Part shown: in pieces, positions 47,401-59,100 of the stretch | Numbering within the stretch: the stretch's first letter is position 1 | Layout of the letters: each line of letters starts with the position of its first letter | DNA from: Gordionus sp. m RMFG-2023 | Lineage: Eukaryota > Nematomorpha > Gordioida > Chordodea > Parachordodidae | DNA: 64,000 nucleotides | Direction of reading: 5' to 3' | NCBI RefSeq assembly: GCF_954871325.1 | Contig: NC_088778.1 | Location: 31,384,730 to 31,448,729 of the forward strand | Program-made: the position numbers and the translations under genes | The notes under the pieces: model-generated | Told to the model about the DNA's origin: nothing | What the model saw: only the letters and a program-made list of their open reading frames with translations | The model's database searches: none

Positions 47401-50400
47401 TTTCCCCTAACCAACCTGAACTTGAACCGTCATTTTTTACCGAACCGATAAATCTGTACCCCTGCCTTAAACCCATTTTATCAAATCCAACATCACCCTA
47501 GTAAAACAGGAAAATTAAATATTTTGTCCAAACCAATCTGATCCGATTTTTTGTCAAATATATGATCCGATCTAAGGTCGAGTTCAATCCGATCATAAGT
47601 TTTTCTTTTCTATTGGACTGGTTTGTAAGAGCACAATATCTAAAAATTATGAACACCGAAGGTAAATAAACAATCTTATTAGTTAATCTTGAGTTAAAAA
47701 CCTTAGACTTTCAAACCCGAAGCCTGAGAGCGTGGGTCTACTATTATATTTTCTAGCGGACCTGGACGGGTATTTGGGTTTTAAAAAAAGAATTTTTTTT
47801 TAAATAGACCAGGCTTTGGACCTAAAAAAAATTTTTTTCATTTAAATTTAGCTTATTTAAAATAAAAGTTGTTAATTTACAAAAGAATAAAAATTATCCC
47901 AATTTTTTTCTTCTAATAATAATAAACTTCAGTATTTTCAAAACAAAATGATTTCCTAAATGCACACCAAATTAGTGATCTGCATCGGGCATCGGGCCTA
48001 ATAAACGTTTTGCCGACCTGAATTTATTTAAATATAGAAATTAATTTTTTTTTAAAAAAAAATTATTATGCCCAAAATAAAAGATATATGTCATATGACT
48101 TTTAGTTTCCATAAATAAAATCATTTTTATTTTACATAAAAAATTCAATATAAAATTTATAAATAATTTAAGGTCCGAATTACCTACTTTTGTAGATCTC
48201 TACCCGAAATATTGTTAATTTTTTCATTGAATTACAATAAATCAAATTTTTGGACATGGTATTGGGCAGGGGCTGTTGCGAAATTTTTGAAACTTATTAT
48301 GGACTTGGGTAGGGCTTGGGAATTTTTTTTACTGCTAGCCTGAGTTGCCTCATCCAAAATTCCTGGCTCGTGAAGGTCTCTCCCCCAGAACTTATATTTT
48401 GTGAATATTTAAATTATATCGATTTATTCCATTTGGAAGATGAGAGAACGGAGCGTTTTAAATAATATTCATTTAACGGCTCATTTTTTTCAATTTCCCC
48501 TTTTGTAAACGTAAAATTTGTCAAAGGTCTGAATTCGATTCGAAAATAAATTTTTTAAAAATCCGAAGTTGACATCCAACCTATTCTAATAAAAAAAAAT
48601 TGGTGTGGACTCTCTGCCTCCCATATGTGGGCAAAATCGGTAAGATTTAGATCGGTCCATGCAATTTTTTAGTAAACTCATAATTATAAAGAGTAGATAT
48701 ATATTACCATCTAATTCTAACAACCTTTTATGCTAACATGTTGGAAAACCGGTTTTTAAAAATTCAAACCAATTGATATTATTATTTTTACGAATCCAAA
48801 CCTTAAACCGATATTTTTATCTGACCCGAACCGATATTCGTTACGGTTCGACTTCGTGCCTGGGGATGACATTTTAAAATGCAGATGTTTGTAGTGAAAT
48901 TTTGTCATGAACTTTTGTTAATATAATTTTTTATCAGTCCATGGATCTTTTTTATATAAATTATAAGAAGGTAGCTGTAGAATTGTATGAAATGAGAATA
49001 TATCTTCGGTAAAATCAGAATTTTAAATGTTAAAAAACGCGCTTAAATGATTGATTTTAAAGTTGAAAAATAAAGCATATTGACGCTAACATATATACTT
49101 GTTTATTAAGAGATTTTTTTATTGATTTAACACAGGTTTGGAACGAGAGTTTTTAAAAGTATCTTGATACAAAAATGTGGTATTTGTATCTAGATCCATT
49201 TTTAGGTGATGTATCTCTGTCTACTTCTATTTGAAAAGTACCTCTTAACATTTCTGGTTGGAATGATCGAAACCGCATCAAATTTGACCAATCAGAATCT
49301 TTTTAATTTTTCGAAATCAGAACCATTTTTAATCCGTGTTTCTAACTTCAGAAATTAGTGTTGTTAAACGGTTGATTGATAATAAATGGAATTTAGCTTA
49401 CTTATTAAATAATATAATATGATTTTCAAAATATATTAAAACAAAAAATAATTTTTTTTTCGTAAAATAATAAGACGCTAACTTGCGGATTTAATATTAT
49501 TAAAATTAACAATATATTTATAATTATTTTTAGGTCTGTGCTGATCCACATATTTTTTATCTGATCCTATATTGGTTCAAAACCGATCCGATACCGATCC
49601 AATATTATTTTTCATCACCTCACTTTAAACGAAATGTAATTAAGACAATATTTTTAATGCAAAAAATCGAATTGTGCAATTAATTTTATTTCTTCAATAA
49701 TCAAAAAATTTTTACGAATATTGGTCATACAATATTAAATGAATTAAGTGAATTTTTCATTATTCCTCCCCTTGAAATTAGAATTCAGCACATAACGCGT
49801 TTTGCAAATTTTTATTGTTTTTTGTAAAATATTTCCATAAATTTAAGATACAATATTTAAAAAAATTCTTTTATTTAAAATATAAATAATAAAATTGGCG
49901 TTATTATTTAAAAAGATTTAAAATAAATAAAACTTTGGGTGTTCCTTTCTATTCTTATAAAAAACTTTTAAAATACTATAAAATCTATTTAAAAAAATAA
50001 ATAAAATTTAAGGGGTGTTGTACATTTGCATTGTTTAAAAAAAAATTATTTAGAAAATATTATTAATTTAAAATAAATATACATAAAATAACAAAAAAAA
50101 GCATAATAAAAAGATCGGAATTTTTTACGAGTATCGGCCCGATCCGATATTTTTTGGAAAACGCTAAATATAGGTGCTGATCCGATATTAATATCGACAC
50201 AGCCTTAATTATTTTTAATATAATTAAATTAAAAGATTTAAAACTATATATTATGATGTGTTGTTAAACGGCTCGATTTAAGCCGACTTTAAAAAATGGC
50301 TAACTCAATATTTTAGCTGGAAAAATATTGCCTAAGCCTCGATATTTCGTTAATAGATGTTCTTTGAGCTACCTGAGCAAAATCTTAAGGCTTGCATAAT

Positions 50401-50719
50401 ATTTTTCTTAATAAATTATTAAGTTATCTGTTTTTAAAAATCGGCTCAAAATGAACCGTTTAACAACACTATCGAAAATAATGCACCTTAACGTTTTGAA
50501 TCATATTCAATATAAAACATTTTTCCCCGATTTATAAACATAATTTTTGATTATAATATAAAATTATTTAAGATCGAAAAACGGCTGTTCACCAAATTCC
50601 ACAGGGAGTTGTTTTGTTGGATTGACAGATGGCACGGTCTAAGTATGAAAGATATTCGGAGTTTGGAGGAAAGAACGAAAGCGGAACTGGACAACGTAAT
50701 CATTATTTTTTTTAAATAA
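41497..50719 (+). CDS. Class I phosphatidylinositol transfer protein (PITPNA/B-like)
   Basis: It is a soluble carrier that exchanges phosphatidylinositol and phosphatidylcholine between membranes. Exons: 41497-41513, 41558-41588, 41627-41790, 41837-41928, 42053-42060 (8 nt), 42474-42551, 43356-43439, 46671-46748, 47072-47167 and 50573-50695, all phase-consistent with GT-AG introns. The protein reads [16 protein letters not shown], then [31 protein letters not shown] (lipid-site Thr and Lys), [12 protein letters not shown] (with the Cys of the lipid pocket), [28 protein letters not shown] (one of the two membrane-docking Trp is Phe) and [16 protein letters not shown]. About 257 residues are assigned, against ~270 in vertebrates; about five residues are missing after GDWK. 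The C-terminus either reads through to a stop at 50717-50719 or splices to a short DYK-stop exon at 50959-50970. Confidence 0.93.
42053..42060 (+). other. 8-nt microexon of the PITP gene
   Basis: tcataacg sits between an acceptor (ataatttag) and a strong donor (gtaagtaaa). It completes V-I-T in CRTVITNPDYM, where vertebrate PITP has CRTVITNEYM. Without it the frame would break. Confidence 0.85.
43471..43655. mobile_element. MITE in PITP intron 7 (gccggat family)
   Basis: The left arm (ggccggatacgatttaacag, then ctgatcg) is mirrored at the right end (cgatcagctgttgttggatcggatcc in part). There is no coding content. Confidence 0.55.
43663..43988. mobile_element. Foldback MITE in PITP intron 7 (326 bp)
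   Basis: Long terminal inverted repeats of about 52 bases: the left begins aggcctcatttatagg and the right ends cctataaattaggcct. The inner arms share caagcgttgcgttatt-type words. It lies eight bases from the previous MITE. No clear target duplication is seen. Confidence 0.75.
44511..45274 (-). mobile_element. hAT DNA transposon copy 2 (764 bp)
   Basis: Same family as 17339-18173, in reverse orientation in PITP intron 7. The ends cacgtatccaaaccgaa and gtttggattcctg are flanked by tacctagg and tacatagg (7 of 8). The minus strand at about 44880-44935 carries the same dimerisation-domain remnant as copy 1 (the ATQVSVE region). It is more mutated at the ends than copy 1, so probably older. Confidence 0.9.
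45408..45586. mobile_element. MITE of the ttgttaaacgg family, copy 1
   Basis: The inverted ends attgttaaacggttcgatt and cgagtcgtttaacaacac resemble those of 50258-50469. It lies in PITP intron 7. Confidence 0.55.
49532..50205. mobile_element. hAT-like element in PITP intron 9 (674 bp)
   Basis: The ends aggtctgtgctgatcc and (inverted) aggctgtgtcgatatt, with subterminal gatccgat words on both arms. The 8-bp word taattatt flanks both sides, with three extra T on the left. There is no transposase. Confidence 0.6.
50258..50469. mobile_element. MITE of the ttgttaaacgg family, copy 2 (212 bp)
   Basis: The ends gtgttgttaaacggctcg and tgaaccgtttaacaacac are inverted repeats, with mirrored inner words (ccgactttaaaaa and tttttaaaaatcgg). 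It lies about 100 bases before the last long PITP exon. Confidence 0.75.
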
Positions 50720-51719
50720 AAGGGATGTAAATGGCGGGGAAAAGCGGAATAATAGTGCGCACATTGACCTTTTACATTTTGGCGTAATTTTTGAATAAAA
50801 GAGACATCGCGCGTCACTTGTTTAAATTAAGGCTGTCTTTTTATTAATATCCGTCTATTCCAAATTTTTAAATAAATTCTTAAAAAAGGATTTGTCTTTG
50901 AAAATAATATTATCGTCTGCTTTCTTATTTCTTTAATTTCTAAATATTCCTTTTTTAGGATTATAAGTAAGTTATTTATATTACATTTTTATAAAATATT
51001 GCAAAGCGAAGAATTAAAAAAAATATTGAAAAAGCAAACCTATTTGCGTTTTTTTAAAATGGTTTAACAGCCAAACGTTAATTTTATAAATTTGCACGAG
51101 GCCATTTGAAAGGCATTATTGGCGCTTGCAACGCAGCGTTTGTAACACTCAATTTGTTCGCACTATAAGGGAATGATGAAGAAAAAAATAAAGACTAGAA
51201 GGGGAAGTAAAATATTAGTAGTAGCGGATATAATTACTAATGAAAATTAGTGGGGTGGGTAAGGGGTCTAGAGAAAACATATTCTATTTTTTAAATCTGT
51301 CGAAACCAATCACTGTATTTGATACAAATTTTTTGGGTAAAAATTATTATAAAATGTATTCCAACTAATAGCGTTAAAGGGTAAGAGCACGGAAAAAACG
51401 AAATATTGGGAATCTCGCCTACTAGAAAATTTTGAAAGTAAATTTTGAAATTGATATTGGTAGGTGCCAGGGCAGTAAATACATCTATTTAGAGTTTTTT
51501 AAAAAATGGACGAAATATTCTCCACATTTTTTACAGATTTTTATAAAAATTTTATTTAAAAGCAACGTAAAATCATAAATTAGTAAATATAATAAGAGAT
51601 AATGAATATATGAACGTATAAATAAAGTGTATATTAAAATGAGACAAAAGGAATATGTATAAAAAATTTAAAAAATAGCGATGAATACCGGAGGTAGTAT
51701 AAAGCGAGGAAAAAAATAA
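50720..51719. other. Downstream of PITP, no further gene
   Basis: Other than the possible 12-nt terminal exon at 50959-50970, it is AT-rich DNA without coding signal. Confidence 0.4.
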
Positions 51720-51935
51720 GAAGTAGAAAGAGTCTAGGATAACCCCTAGTAGACTCCATTGAAGCTGATGTAATTGGTTTTATGGATAGCTATAGCCTTT
51801 GTCGAAGAAAAAACCCCTCTCGAGGTTCTTCTGAGAGTTTGCTGATTTGAGATCTTAAATTTTTGAAAAAAACTAAGGCAAGTTTGCCGAAGGTGGCATA
51901 AATAGACGTATTTGTTTCCCTAGCATCTATTAATA
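51720..51935 (-). mobile_element. RT-element C-terminal fragment
   Basis: The minus strand reads ATFGKLALVFFKNLRSQ and EEPREGFFLRQRL, matching the last part of the proteins at 26379-26137 and 61380-61535. It is a short 3' stub of the LINE family. Confidence 0.75.
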
Positions 51936-53734
51936 TCAATTTCATATTTACTTAAAAAAATTTCTAGAAGATCTGAGCCAGATTTCCAATTTTTTGCTGT
52001 TTCGTAGCAAATTTCCGTTATAGTTACCATTAAAAAAGAGCGCGCGATTCACTATATTTTTTTTGAGTAGAACTAGTTATAAAATGCCCTATATTTAGCT
52101 ACTTTTAACTTTAAATTATTAAATAATTACATATTTTATAATTCAATTTTATATTGAAAAATTTTGATTTGATATTTCTGAATGTAAACCGAACCTAACT
52201 TATTTTTAACCGAACTCACCTTGAAAAATATTATGGTTAATCCAGGGCATGTGAAAATGATACCTTTAGTTATTAAAGTAACGAGCGAAATATTTCTATA
52301 CAATTTTTACTCTGAGGATCGTAAGGTTTACAATTGTGTCCTCATTTGCCGATACATTGTCAATAATTGATAAATCGATTTATAATATTATTAATTAATT
52401 TATTTTTTAAAATAAAACACAGAAACGGTTGAAATGTGGTTTGTCTGGCACAACTGATTTAGAATGACATTCTCCTCAATACGCATTTCGACGAAAACAT
52501 AAAATCATAACAAAAATTTTAAATTTTATCCTCCATATTTTTTTTTGTTACTACCCCCAAATTCCATATCATTTCTACTAACAATTACTTCTAATAAATT
52601 GTAGCTTGATTTGAGTTTAATATTAGTATATGTTTGGTTGCTCATTTGAATTTGTAGGTGTGCTTTACTAAATTATAATTTATCTTATGAACGAGCTCTT
52701 TATTAAATAATTTTTTCACATTTATAGTTATCGAATATATGAAAGAAAGTGAGGTATTATCACTCACAGCCTGTCATAATCATATAGTTTTAATCTTCTT
52801 TTTTTACTTCTTCTGGATATTCCAAATGCGATATACTCTTTAGAAAATTCCAAATTATTAATTATTTATTACCTTATTGCTACTATTTGAATATCTTATA
52901 AAATCAATATTATGTAAAACTCACTCCTTATAAGTCATGAATTGATAAGGATTTATTTATCGATTTTACCTCTAGTTAATTTATCTTCGCAAATTTCTGG
53001 TGATACTTAAAAAAATTTTTAGTAAATATTTATTTATTTTTATACATATTATTTAAATAGACAAAATAAAATTATGATAAATAAATATGAAACTATATTG
53101 ATTGATCAAATTTGGAAAAAAATATGGTTTTTTTTTATATAATTATAATGATATTTGTTTTAATAAAAGTTATTTTGAAATTGTAAAAACTATTATATAT
53201 TTATAAATAATAAATAGCCCTCTGTACAGACCAAACTTGCAATGGTCTTTGCATTAAGTCAAATTCAAAACTTGAATATTAAATTATTTTTGTTTTCCTA
53301 ATATTTTATAATTATTTTCAAGAATAACCAAAAAATTGTCTCTTTTTTTGCCGTTATTTTTCTATGTAAAAAAATTTAGATCTAATATTTTGGGGCTCTT
53401 AGCCCTCTGTCCCCTAAAACGACGAGACAAACAATAATTAAGTTTTTAAATTAGAAAGCAAGGTTTAATTAAAAAATTGATCAATTGTAGCAATATAAGT
53501 CTGAGCATGAGTTTTATTAATCTTTCATCTAAGCCATTCTTCATTATATATATGCTGGAAGGTACTTATAAAAATTTACTTTGAACTAATAGCTACGATT
53601 TTAAAAGAGTAATTTATATATTCTTCATACTAATTAAAAGGATACTGTATTATATATATATATTATGTATCACCCGATGAAGATTATATTGTACAAATAA
53701 ATCCAATTTTATATAAACATCTTTTTAAATAAAA
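51936..53734. other. AT-rich stretch, no gene seen
   Basis: No conserved frame, repeat pair or RNA gene is recognised here. Confidence 0.35.
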
Positions 53735-53893
53735 ATCAGAGACCTGCAGAGGTACCATATGTACGGCCTGGCCGGGATTTTTTTTAAAAATTATTTTTCA
53801 TGCCCGGCTCGGCCAGGGTAATTTAAAAAAAAATAAAATACTGCCCGGTCCGTGTACCCGGGCTTAGGGCTGGGCTTCAGGCCTGATAAAATA
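53735..53893. mobile_element. MITE fragment related to 34669-34887
   Basis: cagagacctgcag at the start, then taccat and a ggcctggccggg word, follow the left half of the nested MITE in unit 4. The right end is worn. Confidence 0.5.
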
Positions 53894-53963
53894 TTACCCT
53901 TAAAATGTAATTATGATTTAACATTGACATTTTTATTTGATATTTGTGCATAGATGTATATAT

Positions 53964-54367
53964 TAGAGATCTGCAAAGTTAGACCCGGCCCAAAAATAAT
54001 CGGGTTCGGGCCTGGTAAAAAAAAATTCGGGCCAGGTCGGACCTTGAAATTTTTTTTAAATTTATCTAAATTTATCAATTTTATATAAAATTTTTTATGT
54101 AAAATAAAAATATTTGATTTTATTTGTTGAAACGAAACGACATATATATATAACATATGTCTTTTAATTTGAGTAATTATAAAGATTAATTTCTATATTT
54201 AAATAAATTCGGGATGGGTCGGTAAATTTTTTTAAAAAAATTTCGGGTTCGGGCTGGGCCGGCAAAACTTTTTAAAAAATTTCGAGTTCTGGCCGGGCCG
54301 GCATAATATTTTTTAAAAAATTTGGGCCGGGCCGGGCTTGAAAAATTAGGCCCGATGCAGATCACTA
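53964..54367. mobile_element. hAT-like MITE with perfect target duplication (404 bp)
   Basis: The ends tagagatctgc and gcagatcacta are flanked by gtatatat on both sides (53956-53963 and 54368-54375). Inside, ggccggg/cccggcc words alternate with A/T runs in both arms. The exact target duplication suggests a recent insertion. No coding content. Confidence 0.88.
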
Positions 54368-55369
54368 GTATATATACTACTAGATTTGCGATTCATTAAT
54401 TGTGCACATACGTAGGAGTAAGTTGTAGCGCCATCTTATAGCTTTGCATGTCGATTAATTCTCGTATTTATCATAATATAAATGCTTAATGTCATTTACT
54501 CCGAGTGCGAACCAAAAAATGACGCTACATCTGACTCCTATGTATGGGCACTATTAAAGAGTATTAAATGAATCAATAGTCAATCTAGTAGTTCTACCAA
54601 AAATGGGTAATTAGATTAATATTTTACTTTAAGATGATCAAAAAAATTTTTTTATTAAAAATATTCAAAGATTCATTCAAAAAAAAATTGAAGATTTTAT
54701 GCTTTTCAATTTTTGAAAATATTTTTTTTTTTGAAATCAAATCAAATAATGCTGAAATTCGAATTGTTTTTTATGTAGGTATTACTAGTAGTACATATAT
54801 CTACGTCATTATTATGGTCTCAGAGTTTCGAATAGAGGTTCAGTTTTTAGTTCGATTTTATAAAGGTTTGTTTTATTCCGGTTTTTTGCCCGAAATTCAG
54901 AGCGGTTTGTTCTGGTTTAGAATTTATAATGTTTCTTTTCGGTTCGTTACGGTTTTTATAAATTTTAACATCTAAAATGTAAAATTTGTTATTATTTTTA
55001 ACTCATTAAAATAAAAATAATTTAATACATCGTTAGTAAAATTATTTAAATTGAAGATCTATAAGTAAAACACCAATTTAAAAGCATATTTGAAATTATA
55101 ATGATTTTTCCCTAAATTAAAAGCAAATAATTATTATAAAAACTACTTAATAAAAAATATAAGAATAAACTTAATTTAGCCAAAAAATAGTTTTGTGTGA
55201 TAACTATTTTAAGATTATTTCTCATCTAATTAGTAATTTGCATAATATCTATTAAATTTGTTTAACGTTAGAAATAACACGGTTAAAATATAGCAATTAA
55301 CAATCAATTTATAAAAAAAATTGTAATAAAAAGCTATTTATTTTATAATATTTATTAATAAAATAACGT

Positions 55370-55510
55370 AGCCGAGTCTGAACTACTTTATCCCACAAGT
55401 AGTGAACCATCAATTTGGCTTCAGAAAAAAATGGCACTTACGGGATTCGAACCCAGAACCTTCAAATAGAGACATACACATATCCGAACTAGGGTAGAGA
55501 CCTTATCAAA
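55370..55510 (-). mobile_element. tRNA-derived SINE copy 3
   Basis: The minus strand has GGTTCTGGGTTCGAATCCCG (a T-arm and B box), then TAAGTGCCA, a T-run and CTGAAGCCAAATTG. The tail matches copy 1. A 5' acceptor arm pairing with AAGTGCCA is not found, so it is not a working tRNA gene. Confidence 0.6.
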
Positions 55511-55789
55511 ATTTGGTTCGCTCAATATCATACCATGTTTATAATATATCTAACATTAGCCATTAAATTGAATATATAATAAAGTAAACTTAATAAATTT
55601 GCTAAAGGCGATTTTATTTAAATTAAAAATAATTTAAAAGGAAATTACGAATTTAAATTGCCTCTAGGAAAATCAAAATTTCAAATTTAGGTTAAAAATT
55701 TATATTTTAATGAATAAAGGTTTTATTTTTATTTAAAAACGATTATAATTTACAATAAAAGGCAGAAAAAATAAATGTGAGGAGGTGCC

Positions 55790-56720
55790 TATAGGTTATG
55801 ACACCGTGGATTGATATACTATGTGACCTACAAATTTCCATTGAAATTCGTTGACATAGGTAAAAAAAAACCTTCCTGAGAATCATCCGAAATTAAACGC
55901 ATTTTTTGGCAGAGTGCTTTGAAGAAATCCTAGGCTCTGGGTACAAAAGCACCGATTGTGCCAGAAACAATGGGTGTTAGGAATGTTAGTTATTAATTTT
56001 TCTAATTTCCGAACTAAGAAATTATAGCTAAAGGATGGTGCAAACCGATCAAATAATCCCTGGCTAGCGGAATTATTCCATGGAATATGTTTTATTCTGT
56101 CAGGCCTGACATTCTCCCCTAGATTAAGACCTATACAGGCTTCATTGATGGAATATTGACTGAACTGAGAGTTCTAGCATTAATTGAATTTAATGCTTGG
56201 TTGCGTAGATGGGGGCCTTTATAAAATTGGCATTGAAGGGGTTGGAGACCTAGACTGTCGACAGGGAGCTGATAGTTTGCAAGATGAGTGTACGATATCA
56301 GAGCCTAAACGAATATTTATTTCTATCCGAAGTTCTTCGGTTATCCAAGTTGGAGCTAGGGATAGCATTGTGCAATTCATAGCCTGTTTAAATGTTGAAT
56401 TGATGATAGAGAATTACTATTTTGATTTATTGGGGGGGGGAATCAATACTTAGATTTATTGTGGAAGAGATACCTGGGTTAGATCTAGGACATGCCCTTC
56501 AAAGCAGCGTTCGAATAAAGGATTTCAACGGAATGGTGGGTTAAAGGTAAGTCCCAATATTGTCGGAAGGATAAAGGGAAGGGGGCATTTGACTTCTATA
56601 GGTCTAGTGCCAAACCCAGATGGAAATCTGTAGTAAAAATGTTAATAATTGTTGACTTGGTGTATGATGAGAAAGCTGCAATACTCAGTGAGACAGGGAT
56701 TCAAAAGCCTATGCCCCCAA
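55790..56720 (-). mobile_element. RT-element fragment, third subfamily
   Basis: On the minus strand FGGIGF and SPVSLSIAAF-like thumb phrases near 56690 are followed by a cysteine/histidine stretch, then GENVRPDRIKHIPWNNS (the RPD...IPW motif) and LVRKLEKLITNI. The order matches 60735-61535, but the sequence is far from the other copies. Frames are broken. Confidence 0.65.
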
Positions 56721-56859
56721 ATTTTCTCGAGTAAAATTAATTATTAACCAGTTCAAAAATATTTATAGTTCGGTTCACACTTTTATATTTCTTTATAACG
56801 GTTCAGAAAATAATAACGATTTGTTAGGAGATCGCGGTTCAATTCTGTTCGAAACCCTG

Positions 56860-58493
56860 ATTGGTTTGAAGAATCACCATATTTTTAAAAAATAATTTTG
56901 TACATTTTCATCATTATATATTCCCAGTGGAATGATTTATTTATTTCCAATATACTAACTATATCTTAACTAATCCAACTTCGACCAATTGGATTCTGCC
57001 CTGAATAAAAATTTTATTTTGGAATAGATTGGATTCTAATCTTAAAAAATCTTTAAATATTTTGTTTTTTTAAATATATATATTAGATTTTTCTGCAGCG
57101 TTTAAATTTCCAGCTTTTGTTAAAATAGTACTGTTGTAATATAATAAATATTTATTTATTAAACAAAAAATAATTGATAAAAATATTATATTAAAAAAGA
57201 AATATATTATATTTTGTAAAAATCGGTGTTTATTAATTATTCTTTTTTGTGTAAAATCGTGAAAAATATATATAATAAAGAAAAATAAAGGAGTGTCAAA
57301 AATATTTTGCATTTGACAAGAAAATCCAATAATAAAAAAGTATAGAACATAAGGTTAGAACAAGTACTTTTTCAACAGTCCAATATAAAAAAACTTGATC
57401 TATTTCTAAAATAGAATTTTGGGACTTAGATAGTTGAAAAAAAAATTTATCGGATTTAATCAGTTCATAAAAAAAAATTTTTGATTAGGTTGGGCTTAGA
57501 AAAATAGATTCTGATGTAGTACTCTAAATCCTTAATATTTTTTAAAAATAATTGATACAAATTCCAAAGAACTTAAGACCCAATAATATAATACCAGTGG
57601 AAATTCACATCTTCATTCTTTACAGTTATATAGCCAGAATTTTCCTAATTCATATGGTCAGGGTTCTGGACTCAAATTCAGGGTCATGAATTTTAAGCTA
57701 TTTAGCAGAAATTTTGATAATAGGACCCATATTGAAAACCGATTTCTAAGAGGTCCAAACACGCGCCCTGTCCATATTAACCAGGGTTGCCCATAAATCT
57801 ATCTCTTGTCTCAAAATGCCCAACAAAACAATTTTAAATATTTGAACCCTAATAAGAGTCTAGAACCCTGCTTTACTCTCTACCTAAAATTTATATTGGA
57901 GGGCAATTGGCCAGCCTAATTTTGATGGGCAAGTTACTAAAATAATTTTAGTTTTACACTTTTTAAAAAAAAAATTCTGAAAAATAAAATTATTATACTT
58001 ATTATAAAATTTTGTATTATTTTTGTGAGGTGAGTTGTGAGAAATAATTTTCATTAACTCAAAATGATATTAAAAATTTGTCAAGGAAAATTCCATGCTC
58101 ATGCCTTTGTCCTAGCTGTAGTAAACAATTTTCACAATTCTGGTGGAGTAAAGTAAAGGTGAATCTTAAAAATAATTAAGGATTATATTATAAATAAGCC
58201 ATTTATAAAAAAAGTAATCTCTTTAGCCATGATTTAAATTTTTATTAATTTCATTTTATATATTAGTTATTATCTTTGCATATTTAATATATTATATATA
58301 TATACAACTATCATGATAATGATAAAATTTTATAAATAAAATACTATGATCAATAAATAAAGCTTTGACATTTAGCTGAAAAATAAATATAAGCTTAAAA
58401 ATTTGGTTATCAGGAATGTATAAAATTTAGATACCTGATTAAATTAATACTGAGTCTTTGGAATATAAATATTAAAAAGTACTGGGTTGGCAA
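56860..58493. other. AT-rich stretch, no firm gene
   Basis: One short minus-strand open piece at about 58060-58140, ending in a stop and preceded by an acceptor-like ccaccag, could be an exon but has no recognisable relative. The rest shows nothing. Confidence 0.35.
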
Positions 58494-59000
58494 TCATAAT
58501 AAAAATAATACAATATTTGCAATGAATATGCTAATATATTTCAATGAGCACTTGACTTTATTTGAGTTGTTAGAAATATTGCAGAGATCTGTGCTACAAC
58601 AGTCATAGCACATTTTTAATGACTTCATCTTTTTAGGAGTTGAGTTTGAGGGTATTAACTTATCAAGATGTGGCATATTCATTGTTATACAACTTGGATA
58701 ACAGGTCTTTGCACAACTTCTTACAAAACTTATAATTTTACCATTTTCTTCTAATTTTTTAACCTATATGCAATTTATAAAGGATTCTAAATTTATTCCA
58801 TTTACCATACACACATGCTCACTCAAGTCACATTGCTTATATGGGATATCGTGTAGAGTCGGACCTGTCTTGATACATATTTCCGAATTCGTTGTGTTGT
58901 ATGCGCAGGAATAGCATTCCAATTGATGTCTTCTGGAATAAGCTTTACCTGACAAAAAAGTAAAGATCACTAAATAAAAAAACTGACATGGTGTTAACAT
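58494..59000 (-). CDS. Ly6/uPAR three-finger protein, GPI-anchor type (154 aa)
   Basis: Two exons, 58806-59000 and 58494-58763, separated by a 42-nt GT-AG intron (58764-58805) that keeps the frame. The start MLTPCQFFYLVIFTFLSG begins a good signal peptide; a further in-frame ATG lies upstream at 59087. The mature part begins LECYSCAYNTTN, has paired cysteines throughout (SCAKTCYPSC) and ends with the family signature CYDCCSTDLCN. A hydrophobic C-terminus (YISIFIANIVLFLL) suits GPI attachment. Such proteins sit on the outer cell surface and often modulate receptors or channels; the partner is unknown. If the intron is ignored, a stop in the middle wrongly splits the gene in two. Confidence 0.87.
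58764..58805 (-). other. 42-nt intron of the Ly6 gene
   Basis: It begins GTAAAT and ends ATATAG on the minus strand, with an in-frame stop inside. Removal joins HVCM to VKKLEENGKIISFVRSC, restoring normal spacing between cysteines. Confidence 0.85.
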
Positions 59001-59100
59001 CGAATATAATGTCAAAGGAATCACGGGACACAAATATGCCAAAAGATTACTGGCTAGTAAAATTGATTTAATCAAGAACGTTTTCAAGTGATAAAATTTT

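Larger units (their letters stand above)
47168..50572. other. PITP intron 9, rich in transposon ends
   Basis: It contains a solo end of the hAT family of 17339 (about 48750-48866: ccgaaccgatattcgtta), a similar degenerate stretch at 47300-47465, a stretch at 49011-49100 related to 14935-15010, and the two elements listed separately. No coding exon other than the flanking ones is seen. Confidence 0.55.
54821..56859. mobile_element. Possible hAT-like element with nested insertions
   Basis: The ends cagagtttcgaa and ttcgaaaccctg are inverted repeats. The 8-bp flanks tatggtct and attggttt agree at only 5 positions. The end resembles that near 15278. It would contain the SINE at 55370-55510 and the RT fragment at 55790-56720. 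Confidence 0.4.

Noticed and set aside
54634-54975. 113-codon plus-strand frame
   Set aside because: Low-complexity Phe/Ile-rich translation crossing a transposon end; no conserved copy.
55433-55510. Possible tRNA gene (strong T-arm and GTGCCA end on the minus strand)
   Set aside because: No matching 5' acceptor arm and the tail matches another SINE copy.
58060-58145. Short minus-strand frame with CENC and an acceptor-like upstream word
   Set aside because: Too short and without a recognisable relative or a matching partner exon; not called as a gene.
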